64,000 nucleotides of DNA from Littorina saxatilis (GCF_037325665.1 NC_090250.1:1119293-1183292); one strand, 5' to 3'. Positions 38,601 through 49,599 are shown, counted from the stretch's first letter. Program-made: numbers and translations. The notes: a model not told the origin generated them from the letters alone.

Positions 38601-41600
38601 GAAGTTGTGAAAGTTTGAAAAAAGAAAAGCCCGGAAGCAGGGTGACGAAAGGGTCGTAGCAGACGACGGTTTATGCATATCGCCGTTCCTCTCAACAGTC
38701 AAAAGCCATCGCTAGAGTTCTTGTGAACCACAGCCGTTTGTTTCGTGCATAAAAACGTGCTATTGTAAATAAGCTCACATCGAGTCGCATTCAAATGACT
38801 AACTGACGACTACATTGTGAAAAAGGGAAACTGGATCACACGGGTTCACAATGGCTCAGGGGTAAGATAAACCATGCAAAAATAAATTCTTTGAAAATTG
38901 TTCGCTCTTTACGGAGGGCACCTAGGATGTTCTCAATCGGTGAGTGTTTAAATGAAAGGGTGTTTGTACTGTGTGTAAAAGCCTGACCGTATCTGTGATG
39001 GTTTATGGGAGGCTTACTGTGCCTTTAAGCAACATTCAATATAAACATCACAAGTGGCTATATAGAAAGAGGGTTTAGGAATACTGCACAGGAAAAGAAG
39101 CATGCATGCACACACCATCCATTCAAAAAAATGCTTTCCATATGACAAAATGTTTATACGATCGATATAGTTTAAAATGTATGGAAAGTAATTATGAATA
39201 ACGGAATACAAATCTTTATCAGTTTTGTTTCTTCATTGACCAGATTGAGCTGCACCTACATACACAAACCAAAATAAGGCATTATGATCTATACTGCCAA
39301 TAACATATAATTTAAAATGTATAAAAAGTCAGTGAAGGCATGCTCATTAATCATTACAGTATAGTATTAATAGTATAAAAAAAGAATACAAACAACATTT
39401 TAATTATTAATACATGTATACAAAATCTAAGAAAATCAGGTCTTAAAAATGAGTTTGTCTTAAAATGGGGGTAAATTTACATAGGTAAAATGAAAAAACA
39501 ATCTGAGAAAACAGGGTCTTAGTAAAGGGAAGGGAGTCTTCAATTTGGGGGGTGGGGGGGGGGGTGTCTTAAAAGTGGGGTTCCACTGTATGAACTTTGT
39601 GTTTTGATTCAGAGCAACAGGTGAAGGACAAGATTCTCAGCCTGAGATCTCGCTACAGTAAGGAGCTGGTCAAAGTGCGAGTCTCCATCGCCGCAGGGGC
39701 AGAGCACTACACACCGGTGTGGAGGTTCTTTCCCTTGCTGGATAGCTTCCTACGGCCATTCTGCACGACTCGTAAAACTAACACCCCCACCGTTCGAGCA
39801 TTTCACGTAAGTTGTCTCGTGTGGGAATTGAAATTATGGTAAAACGAATACATCCATGATTCGAGCATTTCACGTAAGTTGTCTCATGTGGGAATTCAAA
39901 TTATGGTAAAACTGATACCCCCACGGTTCGAGCATTTCACTTGAGTCGTTTCATGTGGGAGTTCAAATGTTACAATAAATTTGCGAAACTAGGAAATTTG
40001 CGAAATCCCTGAACATTTCAGTAAATTTGTGAATTTCCTGTTTCACTCAGGAATTTCACAAATTTCCTAAAAATTCTAGGAAATTTGCGAATTTCCTAAA
40101 ATGAGCATGCCATTTTTTCACAAATTTACTCAACAGTAAAAAAGTTTCAGTAAAAAAAGGAAACCCACCTATTCAAATCTTGCCCGCTTTTTTTTAGACT
40201 TTCCTTTTTTCAGATGGTCTGTTTATAACCTTTGTAAATTTACCTCCATTTCAAGGCTCCCTCCTTTTTAAGACCTGCGAGGAGTGTCAGAAAAAGATAA
40301 AGAGACCCATGACAAAAGGTGTAGTTGTTCGTCCAATCATCAGCAAGGAATTTGCATCTCGAGGACAACTACAAAAATGAAATAAAAATACAAGATAAAA
40401 AATAGAAAATAGAAAACTAAAAATCTACATTTTAACAGATAACTAAAGTGAAAACACATTATACATATGTACACAAAATATTGCATTGAGGTAAATTGCA
40501 AGTTGATTGATGTGAATTAAGTGGTATAGTGCAGCTTGCACTTTCTCAACATCAGAGAGAATAAGAGAGAGAGAGAGAGAGAAAAAGAGAGAGAAAAATA
40601 TGAGTGTTTCACTTGCATTAATATAAGGAAACCAGAATCATTAAATGGTTCACAAGCAACCAACAAAGCACTTGTTTCCCTTCAAATGTGTTTCAGTAAA
40701 TTTGCGAATTTTCTGCCCCTTAAAGTCAGGAAATTTGCAAATTTCCTAGAAATTTTAGGAAATTTGTGAAATCCCTGAGTGAAACAGGAAATTCACAAAT
40801 TTACTGAAATTTTCAGGGATTTCGCAAATGTCCTGGTTTTGAGAATTTACTGTAACATATATACCGGCCCCCACGGTTCAAGCATTTCACTTGAGTCGTT
40901 TCATGTGGAAGTTCAAATTATGGTAAAACTATATATATACCCCCACGGTTTGAGCATTTCACATTAGTTGTTTAGTGTGAGAGTTCAAATTATGAAGAAG
41001 CATTTTGTGGCCAAGATTGGTTGGGGATAAAGAGAGAAAAATTCATCTACTAAGTCATATTAATTAATGTTATTTAGTTTTAGAGATTTTTTTAATTTTT
41101 TATTGCTGGCTTTCCAGTGGTGAAAATGTGTGTTACGATAGATAAGATAAGAAAACTTGAATGTCCATTTTCATGTTACATAAACATGGAAATTTGTCAT
41201 TTGGCACCACATCACATTTCTAATAACACAAACACACGATCATTAAGCATAATTGAACACAAGTACACTACTACTAACAACTAATCACATAAGCATTTAA
41301 ACAATGAGCGTATTAAATATATATCACAGTGTTCTCTTTATCATGAGTTAGAGGCTAGCATGTAAGCTTTTGCACTTCAATGGAGTATGTGTGAAGCAGG
41401 AAAAATCACAAATTAAATTTAAGAATAAAAAAAACACAAAACAAGATGGGTTTATTGTAGCCGCCGGGCTACTTAGGTTTCGCTCTGGAACAGAGTCCTC
41501 TGTGAAGCATACACGCAAAGCCTGGCTACCATCAAAGTATGGGGGCCTCACATACCCACAGTCGTGGGTGAAGGGTTAATAAAGGGCTTGGCCTCTGTAA

Positions 41601-43464
41601 AAGCATGAGCGCCTACACTCAATTTGTATTTGTTATTTGCATGTTTATCAAGTTCATTCACCTTTTTTTAGGATCACAATATTATGGTAGACATTCTTAA
41701 AGACTACCTAAAGCCTCGTTGTTTTAACATCAAAACCAAAGAAATAATGGGGCAGTTACTGAGTTACTGGCATGGTGGGTGCCTGAGTCACCCAGAACTA
41801 TCCATGAAGGTTAAAGTCAGTTTTGATGCCACATAAATTACCTTACAATTCATTTTAACAGAGTGGGGTTTTTTTGTCTTGAAAAAAAGAGGTTCTTGTG
41901 TTCTACAGTGGAACCCCGCTTTTAAGACCCTCAATTTAAGACTCCCTTCCTTTTAAGACCCTGCTTTTAAGACCCCCTTTTAAGACCCCCAATTTAAGAC
42001 TCCCTTCCTTTTAAGACCTTCTTTACTCACACTTTCTGTTCTTTCTTTCTTTATTTGGTGTTTAACGTCGTTTTCAACCACGAAGGTTATATCGCGATAG
42101 GGGAAGGGGGAAGATGGGATAGAGCCACTTGTTAATTGTTTCTTGTTCGCAAAAGCACTAATAAAAAAATTGATCCAGGGGCTTGCAACGTAGTACAATG
42201 TATTACCTTACTGGGAGAATGCAAGTTTCCAGTACAAAAGACTTAACATTTCTTACATACTGCTTGACTAAAATCTTCACAAAAATGGACTATATTCTAT
42301 ACAAGAAACACTTAACAAAGGTAAAAGGAGAAACAGAATCCGTTAGTCGCCTCTTACGACATGCTGCGGAGCATCGGGTAAATTCCCCCTAACCCGCAGG
42401 GGGTAGACTTTCTGTTCATAGCCTTTGTAAATGTACTCCCCTTTTAAAGACCTGATTTTCTCAGATTTTCAGAGGTCTTAACAGGGAAGTTCCACTGTAC
42501 TATGTACAGGGTGACCCAAAATAAAGAGTACCCAAACAAACTTGAATAACTTTGTCAATTTTAACTTTTTTTCCTTTCTTTTTGAGGTGAGTCAAGCTAA
42601 TCCACTGCATGGTTGGATGAAATAAAAGCTGTTCTCACAATGAACTATACTAATGATCAACGGACGTTTTGCATAGAGACCTATTTTCGCACAAAATCAT
42701 ACAGAGATGTGCAAGTACAGTTCCAGAGACACTTCGGTCAGCGCGGTTTCTATCTTTGGGGGTTCCTGAAAGACAACGTCTACAGGAACAACCCACAGAC
42801 AATCACAGAACTCAAGAAAGCCATCACAACAACCATTCGCGGAATCTTGCAACAGGAGTGTGTGCGGGTGATTGATAACTTTGCGCGGCGAGTTCAAGTT
42901 TGCCTGCAGCTCCATTTGGAGCATGTTCTGTAGAATGAGCATAACTTTCCTGAAAGACAAGCTAGAACGCTATTTTTCTGTGCAAATCATGCAGGGGCTA
43001 CTTGTGTGTGTAAATAAATTTTATGAAGATTGCTTTATTTTTGTTCAATTTATGACGTTTTGTTTGGGTACTCTTTTTTTTGGGTCACCCTGTACTAGAC
43101 CAGGGCCCTTGTCTGCTCATGAGTAAAAAGCATTAACGTTTCTTTTACTAATTTTCAGCAACGACTGATGGCAGCCTCGGTGGGTCAACCGCTTCATTCC
43201 AGTTCATCTCCAATACAGGCATCCCATGCTGCATCTGCTGCACCTAGTTCTCACTTTCATAGTACACCTGCACTGTCCAGTAGTTACCGTAGCAACTACC
43301 AGAATGCTCCAGTGTCCAACAATGGTTACCAAGACGATAATGACGATGACGTCCAGATTGTAGAAGAAGAGTACGCAGGAGAGATGATGCAAGAAGACTC
43401 TGTGTACATTGATGATGATGACGATGAGTATAGCAATGAAAGTAACGAGCAACCAAGCGCAAGA
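35615..43464 (+). CDS. MADF-domain (Myb/SANT-like) DNA-binding protein, truncated by assembly gap
   Basis: MADF proteins are nuclear DNA-binding factors related to Drosophila Adf-1. Exons 35615-35840, 39613-39806 and 43159-43464 join in phase with GT-AG sites to 242 codons and run into the N gap. The MADF domain spans about residues 32-128: DTVKFIQQYQQQELLWNVNL, then a Leu/Trp-containing helix MKLSHIMGLNWTG, EQQVKDKILSLRSRYSKEL, and HYTPVWRFFPLLDSFLRPF. Residues 150-195 are Ser/Ala-rich, and 199-231 are strongly acidic (DDNDDDVQIVEEE, IDDDDDE), usual between MADF and a C-terminal BESS motif; any BESS would be beyond the gap. Introns hold tandem repeats and MITEs. The ATG is in a reasonable context (caagATGg) and is the first in frame. 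Confidence 0.82.
35915..36058 (+). repeat. 60-bp tandem repeat, first block
   Basis: Two and a bit units of TGAATATAAGACTGTCCCTT / CACGCAGCTCAGCATCTCAC / ATCTGACTAGTCTTTAACAT. The same unit forms the array at 37427-37690. Confidence 0.85.
36059..37130. other. MADF intron 1, mostly unique
   Basis: Contains a C-run at 36195-36208 and otherwise no recognised feature. The frames seen here are short and without family resemblance. Confidence 0.35.
37140..37345 (+). repeat. Tandem repeat of about 72-80 bp, CTCCCATAGGGTAACG units
   Basis: Three units with the core CTCCCATAGGGTRACGKATKTCACAAC at about 37169, 37243 and 37300 (core given with ambiguity codes, split from longer units). Confidence 0.75.
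37427..37690 (+). repeat. 60-bp tandem repeat, second block
   Basis: About four and a half units, the same as at 35915-36058, with scattered substitutions. Confidence 0.85.
37974..39024. mobile_element. TTAA-flanked foldback MITE, AGGCACAGTAAGCC termini
   Basis: TTAA at 37970-37973 and 39025-39028. Long inverted ends AGGCACAGTAAGCCTCCC and GGGAGGCTTACTGTGCCT. A second, internal copy of the left arm starts at about 38200 (AATAAGCCTCCTGTAAACC). Termini fit Kolobok/piggyBac-type target choice; no transposase. A related element sits at 59468-59830. Confidence 0.8.
39421..39590. mobile_element. TA-type MITE, right part, abutting MADF exon 2
   Basis: Ends GTGGGGTTCCACTGTA only 22 bp before exon 39613, so it supplies part of the acceptor region; the usable polypyrimidine stretch (ttgtgttttgattcag) lies just after it. 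Confidence 0.65.
39788..41000 (+). repeat. Tandem duplication of the exon 2 splice-donor segment
   Basis: A 60-67-bp unit, GTTCGAGCATTTCACgtaag followed by ttgtctYRTGTGGGARTTCAAATTATGGTAAAAC (given in two parts), occurs at about 39791, 39858, 39925, 40876 and 40948. The first carries the real MADF exon 2 donor (39806/39807) and the second keeps an intact GTAAGT (39874). The others have lost the GT. The foldback element at 39968-40856 interrupts the array. Confidence 0.8.
39968..40856. mobile_element. Foldback MITE, AAATTTGCGAAATCCCTGA repeats
   Basis: Outer ends GTTACAATAAATT and (right) GAATTTACTGTAAC; about 130 bp of each arm are complementary (39968-40100 with 40695-40856). Inside are A/T-rich DNA, a GA microsatellite (40556-40590) and a TA-type MITE fragment (40195-40285). 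Confidence 0.7.
41700..41850. other. Segment in MADF intron 2 with no recognised feature
   Basis: Frames around 41672-41835 are short; no family recognised. The stretch 41000-41900 otherwise holds one TTAA-type MITE end at about 41450-41580 (reading GGGTGAAGGGTTAA). Confidence 0.3.
41904..42499. mobile_element. TA-type palindromic MITE split by a SINE
   Basis: Left arm TACAGTGGAACCCCGC with repeated CCTTTTAAGACC; right arm ends GGGAAGTTCCACTGTA. The SINE at 42042-42406 sits inside with a target duplication. Confidence 0.8.
42042..42406 (-). repeat. SINE family B with 11-bp target duplication
   Basis: Flanked by actttctgttc at 42031-42041 and 42407-42417, which proves retroposition into the MITE. 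On the - strand it begins TACCCCCTGCGGGTTAGGGG, has GTCGTAAGAGGCGACTAACG, and ends CCTTCGTGGTTGAAAACGAC, GTTAAACACCAAAT and an AAAGAAAG tail. No clear tRNA head. Confidence 0.8.
42507..43092 (+). mobile_element. Miniature mariner-like element with an intact fused ORF
   Basis: Flanked by TA; inverted ends CAGGGTGACCCAAAATAAAG and (reverse) CAGGGTGACCCAAAAAAAAG with about 33 bp of match. The ORF 42613-42933 (42640 if the first ATG is used) joins the N-terminal helix-turn-helix of a mariner-type transposase (YTNDQRTFCIETYFRTKSYR) to its C-terminal part (FYLWGFLKDNVYRNNPQTIT) in frame. The catalytic DD(E/D) core is gone. Inserted 7 bp from the end of the TA-type MITE, 66 bp before MADF exon 3. 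Confidence 0.85.
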
Positions 43465-43664
43465 NNNNNNNNNNNNNNNNNNNNNNNNNNNNNNNNNNNN
43501 NNNNNNNNNNNNNNNNNNNNNNNNNNNNNNNNNNNNNNNNNNNNNNNNNNNNNNNNNNNNNNNNNNNNNNNNNNNNNNNNNNNNNNNNNNNNNNNNNNNN
43601 NNNNNNNNNNNNNNNNNNNNNNNNNNNNNNNNNNNNNNNNNNNNNNNNNNNNNNNNNNNNNNNN
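43465..43664. other. Assembly gap (200 N)
   Basis: 200 unknown bases. The gap cuts the MADF coding exon; the true size is unknown since 200 is a round number. Confidence 0.98.
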
Positions 43665-43699
43665 TGTTCTGTATATGTTTTGGTATCGCTTAGGGTAAT

Positions 43700-44500
43700 G
43701 TTTTTTCGTCAAATGGGACTAGCAGACGAACTTTTGCACCCGTGTTCCAACGTTAAAAACTGTATGAAGTTCAGTTTTCCGGGGAAAATAGTGTATGAAA
43801 CCCCTTTATGTTGTTTAAATTGATGAGATGTGTGCATTTGGTTGCGTGTGATCTGTTTATTAAATGAAATATTGTTGAAAACTGACCGTCGGATTGCAGT
43901 CTGTTGTCGAAGGAACTGAGTGAAAAGAAGGGGAACTACTCTTGTCGCTAGACAAAGTATGAGTTACTTGCCTTGGGAAATTGCTTGTGATGAACGGCTT
44001 GAGCCACGGCAGATGAGATTCAGAAAACAACCGAACTCATGGATTTTATATGGAGATTCATGTGTTCAGGCCTGTAGTTGTTAATTTAAATGCGGTATGT
44101 TTGTATTGTTTGCTCCAGAGATGTATACTTCGTACATTAGAGCGTTCTGAACTTTTCAGTCGCAAAAAGTAGTACCGAAACAGAACAACCTCTCAACCCA
44201 TTGCACTATCGAGGATTCAGGCTGTTGCTGGGTCGTTATTTGTTTGGTTGCTGGGTCATTATCGAAAAATAACTACCCCTACAAGTTTACAGAGGTAAAG
44301 AAGCAGAGGGGGGAATAAAATGGGTTACACACCTTTTCTCAATGATATATATTAAAAATAATGGTCTTGATTCTCGGTCATGAAAAAGCACTTTGACCAT
44401 TACTTTTTAATATTTACTGAGCATGTTACCTGTACTTATTTCCCAATAACTCTTTAATCAGAATTTGTGTGGTGAAATCACATATGGAAACGGATCTCTG
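43700..44500. other. Sequence right of the gap, possibly MADF 3' UTR or intergenic
   Basis: No long frame. An MADF C-terminal exon could end inside the gap or just after it, but no BESS-like segment was recognised. Confidence 0.3.
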
Positions 44501-44514
44501 TTTGTTATATTGCA

Positions 44515-45107
44515 GGTGGAAAATGGTGATTCATGGGGCAATCGATGGCTTTAGCCGGGCCACTACCTTCCTCCATGCCACCGAAACAACAGGTCAGAGA
44601 CCGTTCGGGATCTGTTTTTGGGTGGAACCCAACGCTTTGGACTCCGCATGGACCATGGTGGCGAGAATCTGGATGTCGTCGCCCTCATGAATGAACACAG
44701 GGGAGAAGGGAGAGGCAGTGCGATGCAAGGCCGCAGTGACCATAACCAAAGGATCGAGCGTCTCTGGCTCGACGTCTGGAAAGATGTGGTGAACCCTTAC
44801 CATGACCTGTTTACTGCAATGAGAACACCACAGGCAGAAGGTGGTCTGGGGATACTGAACATGGACAATCCCATTCACTTGTGGGCCCTCCACTATGTTT
44901 TTCTGCCGAACCGGTCCCTACAGTGGATTGTGGAACAGAAGAACCACCAACCCCTGAGGACAGAGCGCAACAGAACTCCCCTGCAGCTCTTCTTCAGGGG
45001 GATGCTGGAGAGACGAGCCAGCACATCCACAGCAGTACAGGACTTCTGGAAAGGGAGAAGCCTTCAATCGATAATCGAGGACCATCCTTTGCCAGACAGT
45101 CGTTAGG
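44515..45107 (+). pseudogene. Integrase-core (rve/DDE) relic of a transposon-derived gene
   Basis: Fossil copy. Visible parts are the integrase motifs MVIHGAIDGFSRATTF, RMDHGGENLDV and HNQRIERLWLDVW, then HYVFLPN and PLRTERNRTPLQLF. This is a family of integrase-core proteins found in many copies in aquatic animals. It starts at an AG acceptor-like site, which suggests an exon of a longer unit. It looks broken, with about one break in the part seen. Family placement beyond rve integrase is uncertain. Confidence 0.7.
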
Positions 45108-45109
45108 AT

Positions 45110-46000
45110 GTGCCTGCCACGGCTTGCCCCCTCTCTGAGGAACAGCTCGTGCAACTAACGGAGCGCATTGACCCTCGGAGTGGGCCACCCACCAATCAAC
45201 ATGGTCAGATGTTGTTCTCCAGTTCGTTGCCAACATGCTCGAGTAAAAAAAAAGTTAGCTTGTGGACACCCCAAACCTGAAGTGTATAGCAGACCTGTGA
45301 ACCCATACGATTTTGCCATATTTTGTACGCTTGATTGTCCAGACTACAAGCAGATTGGTCAGTGGAATCACAAGAAAAATTCATTGTCTACTTTTATTTA
45401 CAAGCGCATTCCAAAGCCGATCCAGTGTTTTGACACATGATTACTGCTTTTGTCAATGAAAGAAGCATTCGTTTTAAATTGTAAACTTATTAGGCTACTT
45501 GCCCTATCCGCTCCAGCCACGTAATCGTGCAATAAATCTGCAATATCTTGCATGGCGTTGGGAGGTGTGCCTCAATTTGCGGGTTTGCTTTGAGACCTCA
45601 GAGTAAGGATGTGTCTGGGTGCAGACACTTCGCCTTCAAAAAAGTTAATTTGCACTGAGCAGCATTGGGCTGCAACAATGAAAGCCTCAAAAACAATCAT
45701 AAAGTTTGTTCAAAGTACCAAGCATGGTAGAAGGTATAAGCAACTGTTTTTTTCAAATTGGTTTAAATCTGCGCTCTAATTCTAAACCAATCTTTGTAAA
45801 GTGGAAAGTCATTCAAATAAAGCGAAATTATGTCCGCTGTGTATTTTATTATTTTTAAACACAGGTACTGCACCACGAAAACAATATTGCTAAAAAAAAA
45901 AAAAAAATATGTACACTTTGTGAAAGAAAGTTGTAAAGAAAGTTTTACACAATGATTTGCCATTAGGTTACCTGTTTAATTGCACCAAACAGACATGGGA
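45110..46000. other. Intergenic, nothing recognised
   Basis: Mixed-composition DNA without recognisable exon, RNA or repeat. The short frames at 45168-45440 and 45763-45963 show no family features. Confidence 0.35.
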
Positions 46001-46317
46001 TTCTTCCGTAAAATTACGGAATTCCGTAAATTTTTAGGCTCCAGGGATCATTCTTGAGATTCGTGCAAATCCGCTGAGAAAATGTTGGGATATATGTAGG
46101 TAAAGACCCAAGTTTTTCGGCCGGTCCGCTGATCGCGACGCTCCATTCCATACTATTCTTGAACGGTTGGTTCCTAAAACGGTCAGACTGTTGCTGGTCG
46201 ATCCGTATGGGAACGCGCTCTGTGTCTTTGTCTCCTACAGTCACCGTTTCAACGTAGCTATCGGGGATTCAGTATAAGCTAAAGCATACCGTATGAGAAT
46301 GATTCGGCGCCATTTTT

Positions 46318-46695
46318 ACATCGCTTCGAGCCACTTGCCAAAATGATGAGGAAGCTAAAGCGAGACGAAACCGTTCTATCCCGGGAAATTGACCAGCAGA
46401 AGTACAAGAAAAATCTCTGGAGATTCGACTGGCTCGATGAAGTTGTATCATTGAGCTGGAAATACGAGAAAGGCCAGAAGACACAAGACGTGAAACTGAA
46501 AGTTGGCGATGCTTTTGCTAAAATCAACTTGCCGGGAAAAGCTTAGTGCACTTTGTGCAACGATGTTAATGTTATCAACTACGGTTCCAATGGAAAGACT
46601 GCCCTCAAAAGCCACTTGAAAAGCAACAAGCACCTGACTATCCTGAAAACCCAGTCGTGTAATCAGTCACTGGGGTCGTTTGGCACCGACAAGGT
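46318..46695 (+). pseudogene. Zinc-finger-like exon with an in-frame stop
   Basis: From the ATG at 46343 the frame reads MMRKLKRDETVLSREIDQQK ... FDWLDEVVSL ... KINLPGKA, then TAG, then CTLCNDVNVINYGSNGKTAL and KSHLKSNKHL. The CxxC...HxxxxxH arrangement after a WLxE-type segment resembles a single zinc finger found at the start of some transposon-derived proteins. The TAG stands where related sequences, as I recall, have Trp (TGG). A donor-like GT follows at 46694. No later exon was found, so I call it a pseudogene or relic. Confidence 0.45.
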
Positions 46696-46914
46696 AAGAA
46701 CATTGAAACCACACCGTCACACGCCACCACCACCCCCCCCCCCCCCCCCATCTCTCTCTCTCTCTCTCTCTCTTTCTCCTCCTTATTTTGAGTCTTAGCG
46801 TAAAATTAATTTGAGAAACATGGGAAGGAAGAGAAAGGGGGGGGGGGGGGCTATGATTAAGCTGAAATATGCATTTCAGGGCCATTTTTGTGTGTCTAAA
46901 ATACTAAAAACCTT

Positions 46915-47008
46915 CAGCTTCTGGGGGTGAAGCCCCCAGACCCCGACCAGGGGCGTTGCCCCTGGACCCTACTGGGGGCCTTCTGCGGCCCCCAGACCCC
47001 CACTTTTT
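46915..47008 (+). repeat. Run of three GC-rich hairpins
   Basis: Three consecutive inverted repeats: CTGGGGGTGAAGCCCCCAG, CAGGGGCGTTGCCCCTG and CTGGGGGCCTTCTGCGGCC followed by CCCAG. Each is followed by the spacer ACCCC or similar. Compare the GC hairpin in the MITE at 34088. Confidence 0.8.
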
Positions 47009-47171
47009 TTCCCTTAATTATCACTTTTTCTGAATCCCATGTCTGACCAAATTTCTTTTGATGTATCTATAGTATAGATTTATAAGGTTGAAAATTGCTG
47101 AAAGTTTTTAAAACAGACTATTGTTTTTGAAAAAGACCTTAGTGTATTTTTAGGTTTATTGATGCTAGATA

Positions 47172-47215
<44 letters not shown>

Positions 47216-47262
47216 TTGCCCAATCCAACGTATAAAGGAACTCATTGTTATTCAGCCATTAA

Positions 47263-48654
47263 CCTTCGCCGGCACTCGTTATCGACTACACACGGACGCA
47301 TTCGTGGGGCCGTGCAGACCCATGCTTCTCAAAGAAGGAAAAATGTGCATATCCTTACGTGGGGCCGTGCAGACCCATGCTTCTCAAAGAAAGAAAAATA
47401 TGCATATCCTTCCGTGGCACTCGTGGGTCCGTGCGGACACAGAAGGGTGTTTGATGCAAATATCTCTTAAACGAGTTGGAATTTTTTAATGAGCTTTTAG
47501 AAATGCCTCAGACACCTAAAAAGCTATCATCTCCTAAAAGCTCATTAAATTTCAGTGATAATTAATTAATTAATTAATGGTCAAATTTAGACTGCACACG
47601 GTATTTGGTAAAATATTATGGGTCTGCATGGCCCCACGAGTGCCACGGAAGGGTTTGCACAATTCTCCTTCTTTGAGAAGTATGGGTCCGCATGGACCCA
47701 CGAGTGCCTCGGAAGGGTATACACGCTTTTCCTTCTTTGAGAAGTATGGGTCCGCACGTCCCCACGAATGCTTCCGTGTGTAGTCTAAATTTGACCATTA
47801 ATTAATTAATTAATTAATTAATTATCACTGAAATTTAATGAGCTTTTAGGAGATGAAAGCTTTGTAGGTGTCTGAGGCATTTCTAAAAGCTCATTAAAAA
47901 ATTCCAACTCGTTTAAGAGATATTTGAGACAATGACAAAAGGTGACGTTTTCATGTCAGTATGTCCCAAATGACATCACCAGTACATTTTTCATTCTATC
48001 TAATCTGTTTTCGTTCTATTTTTTCTAATAACATGCGTTAACAATTGATTGCCAACTGGAATGGAAGAGCACAAAAAGTGTAACTTGATATGTAGTTTCT
48101 CTAGAGGGAAAAACATCTTCCACTTTCATGTCAGTGTGTCCCATGCAACATACATTTGCCAAACAGCTATGTGTAAGTAGATTATTTGTTAGTGGTATAG
48201 AAAATACTGATCAACAATCAAAGTCAGTTTTCACATTCATTTTCTACCTATTTCTTATTTGTTTATTCTTTTGGCAATGGTGAAATGTCAGCAATCGTGT
48301 GTCATTCGGGACAGTAGACATGACACCTGACCTTTTGTCACTGTCTCATTTGCAATCAAACACCCTTCTGGGTCCGCACGGACCCACGAGTGCCTCGGAA
48401 GGGTATACACGCTTTTTCTTCTTTGAGAAGTATGGGTCCGCACGTCCCCACAAATGCTTCTGTGTGTAGTCTAAATTTGACCATTAATTAATTAATTAAT
48501 TATCACTGAAATTTAATGAGCTTTTAGGAGATGATAGCTTGTTAGGTGTCTGAGGCATTTCTAAAAGCTCATTAAAAAATTCCAACTCGTTTAAAAGATA
48601 TTTGCAATCAAACACCCTTCTGGGTCCGCACGGACCCACGAGTGCCGGCGAAGG
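47263..48654. mobile_element. TTAA-flanked foldback element, CCTTCGCCGGCACTCG termini
   Basis: TTAA at 47259-47262 and 48655-48658. Inverted ends CCTTCGCCGGCACTCGT and ACGAGTGCCGGCGAAGG. The interior repeats GGGTCCGCACGGACCCACGA and CTTCTTTGAGAAGTATGGG several times, plus ATTA-rich palindromes, so most of it can fold on itself. piggyBac-like target choice; no transposase. An additional unit at 47940-48355 may be a later insertion. Confidence 0.75.
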
Positions 48655-48659
48655 TTAAA

Positions 48660-49280
48660 GACATTTTCCGAATTACAATGGTTTAATAGCCAACTTGCAC
48701 AATACCCCTTTTGAACAGCTCTCTGGTGCGAAAGATAAGGAAGGTTCACTTCCCTACGGGCAAACATTTTGCTCTCACAAGCACTGGTGTTCTCTGGCTT
48801 GTGTAAAAAAAACAAAATAAAATCTCAATCGCCTTACTTTTGTATACAGGACATGCTTGGGTACTTTGAACGAACTAAAGGATTATTCTTGCGGCTATTA
48901 TTGCCGCAGCCAATAAACCTTTAACGACTTTGTGTGTGTCGGTGTGTGAATGCTCTGATTTGTTTTGCTATTGTGTATTGCCGTGAGCTCTGGCGAGAAG
49001 GGGTGATTAATTTATGTTCATTATTATTATGTCTCACTGTGTTTTCACAGCTGTACAGAACAGTGAAAGGGATACTCGTTCAAACTTTGGTATGATGCCA
49101 TGAGCGCCATAGTTTAACTAGAGTCAAATCAGTTATTTTTCTTTTTATATTCAATGGTGCCTCATTCACCCATATTCATCAGAACATAAGCTTTTTGCAA
49201 CGTTCATTGAAGGTCAAGGTCCCTTTAAGTTACCTATCAAACCTCATAGTGGTGTTTATTGTTTATGGTTAGTGTTTTCC
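48660..49280. other. Intergenic, nothing recognised
   Basis: AT-rich, with a short repeat-like segment ttttgctattgtgtattgcc at 48963, also present at about 30211 (gctattgtatatcgctgtga), that may be a SINE/LINE tail. Confidence 0.35.
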
Positions 49281-49281
49281 C

Positions 49282-49427
49282 CTGGAGCAATTTTTTGATT
49301 AGTGCTTTTGTGAACAAGAAACAATTAACAAGTGGCTCTATCCCATCTCCCCCCCCCCCCCCCCCCCCCCCCCTTCCACGTGGCGATATAACCTTCGTGG
49401 TTGAAAACACCAAATAAAGAAAGAAAG
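49282..49427 (+). repeat. SINE family B, truncated copy
   Basis: Matches the 3' part of the full copy at 49600-49968 (CAAGTGGCTCTATCCCATCT ... AACCTTCGTGGTTGAAAACA), with a C-run and AAAGAAAG tail. Confidence 0.75.
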
Positions 49428-49599
49428 TGTTTTAAACATTTTCAGTTCTCCATTTAGTTTGGTGAAGTAGTGTAGAGCATTTTTTGAACATCAATAATCA
49501 TGTATGAATTTATTGCATGTTTGTTGCTAGAATATTAATCATTCTTCTGCTGAAGAACTTTGTGCCTGATGAAAGTAAACATTGTGGTCAGTCGCATAG

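Noticed and set aside
43168-43712. Frames running through the N gap
   Set aside because: The X stretch is unknown sequence; only the part before 43465 can be judged.
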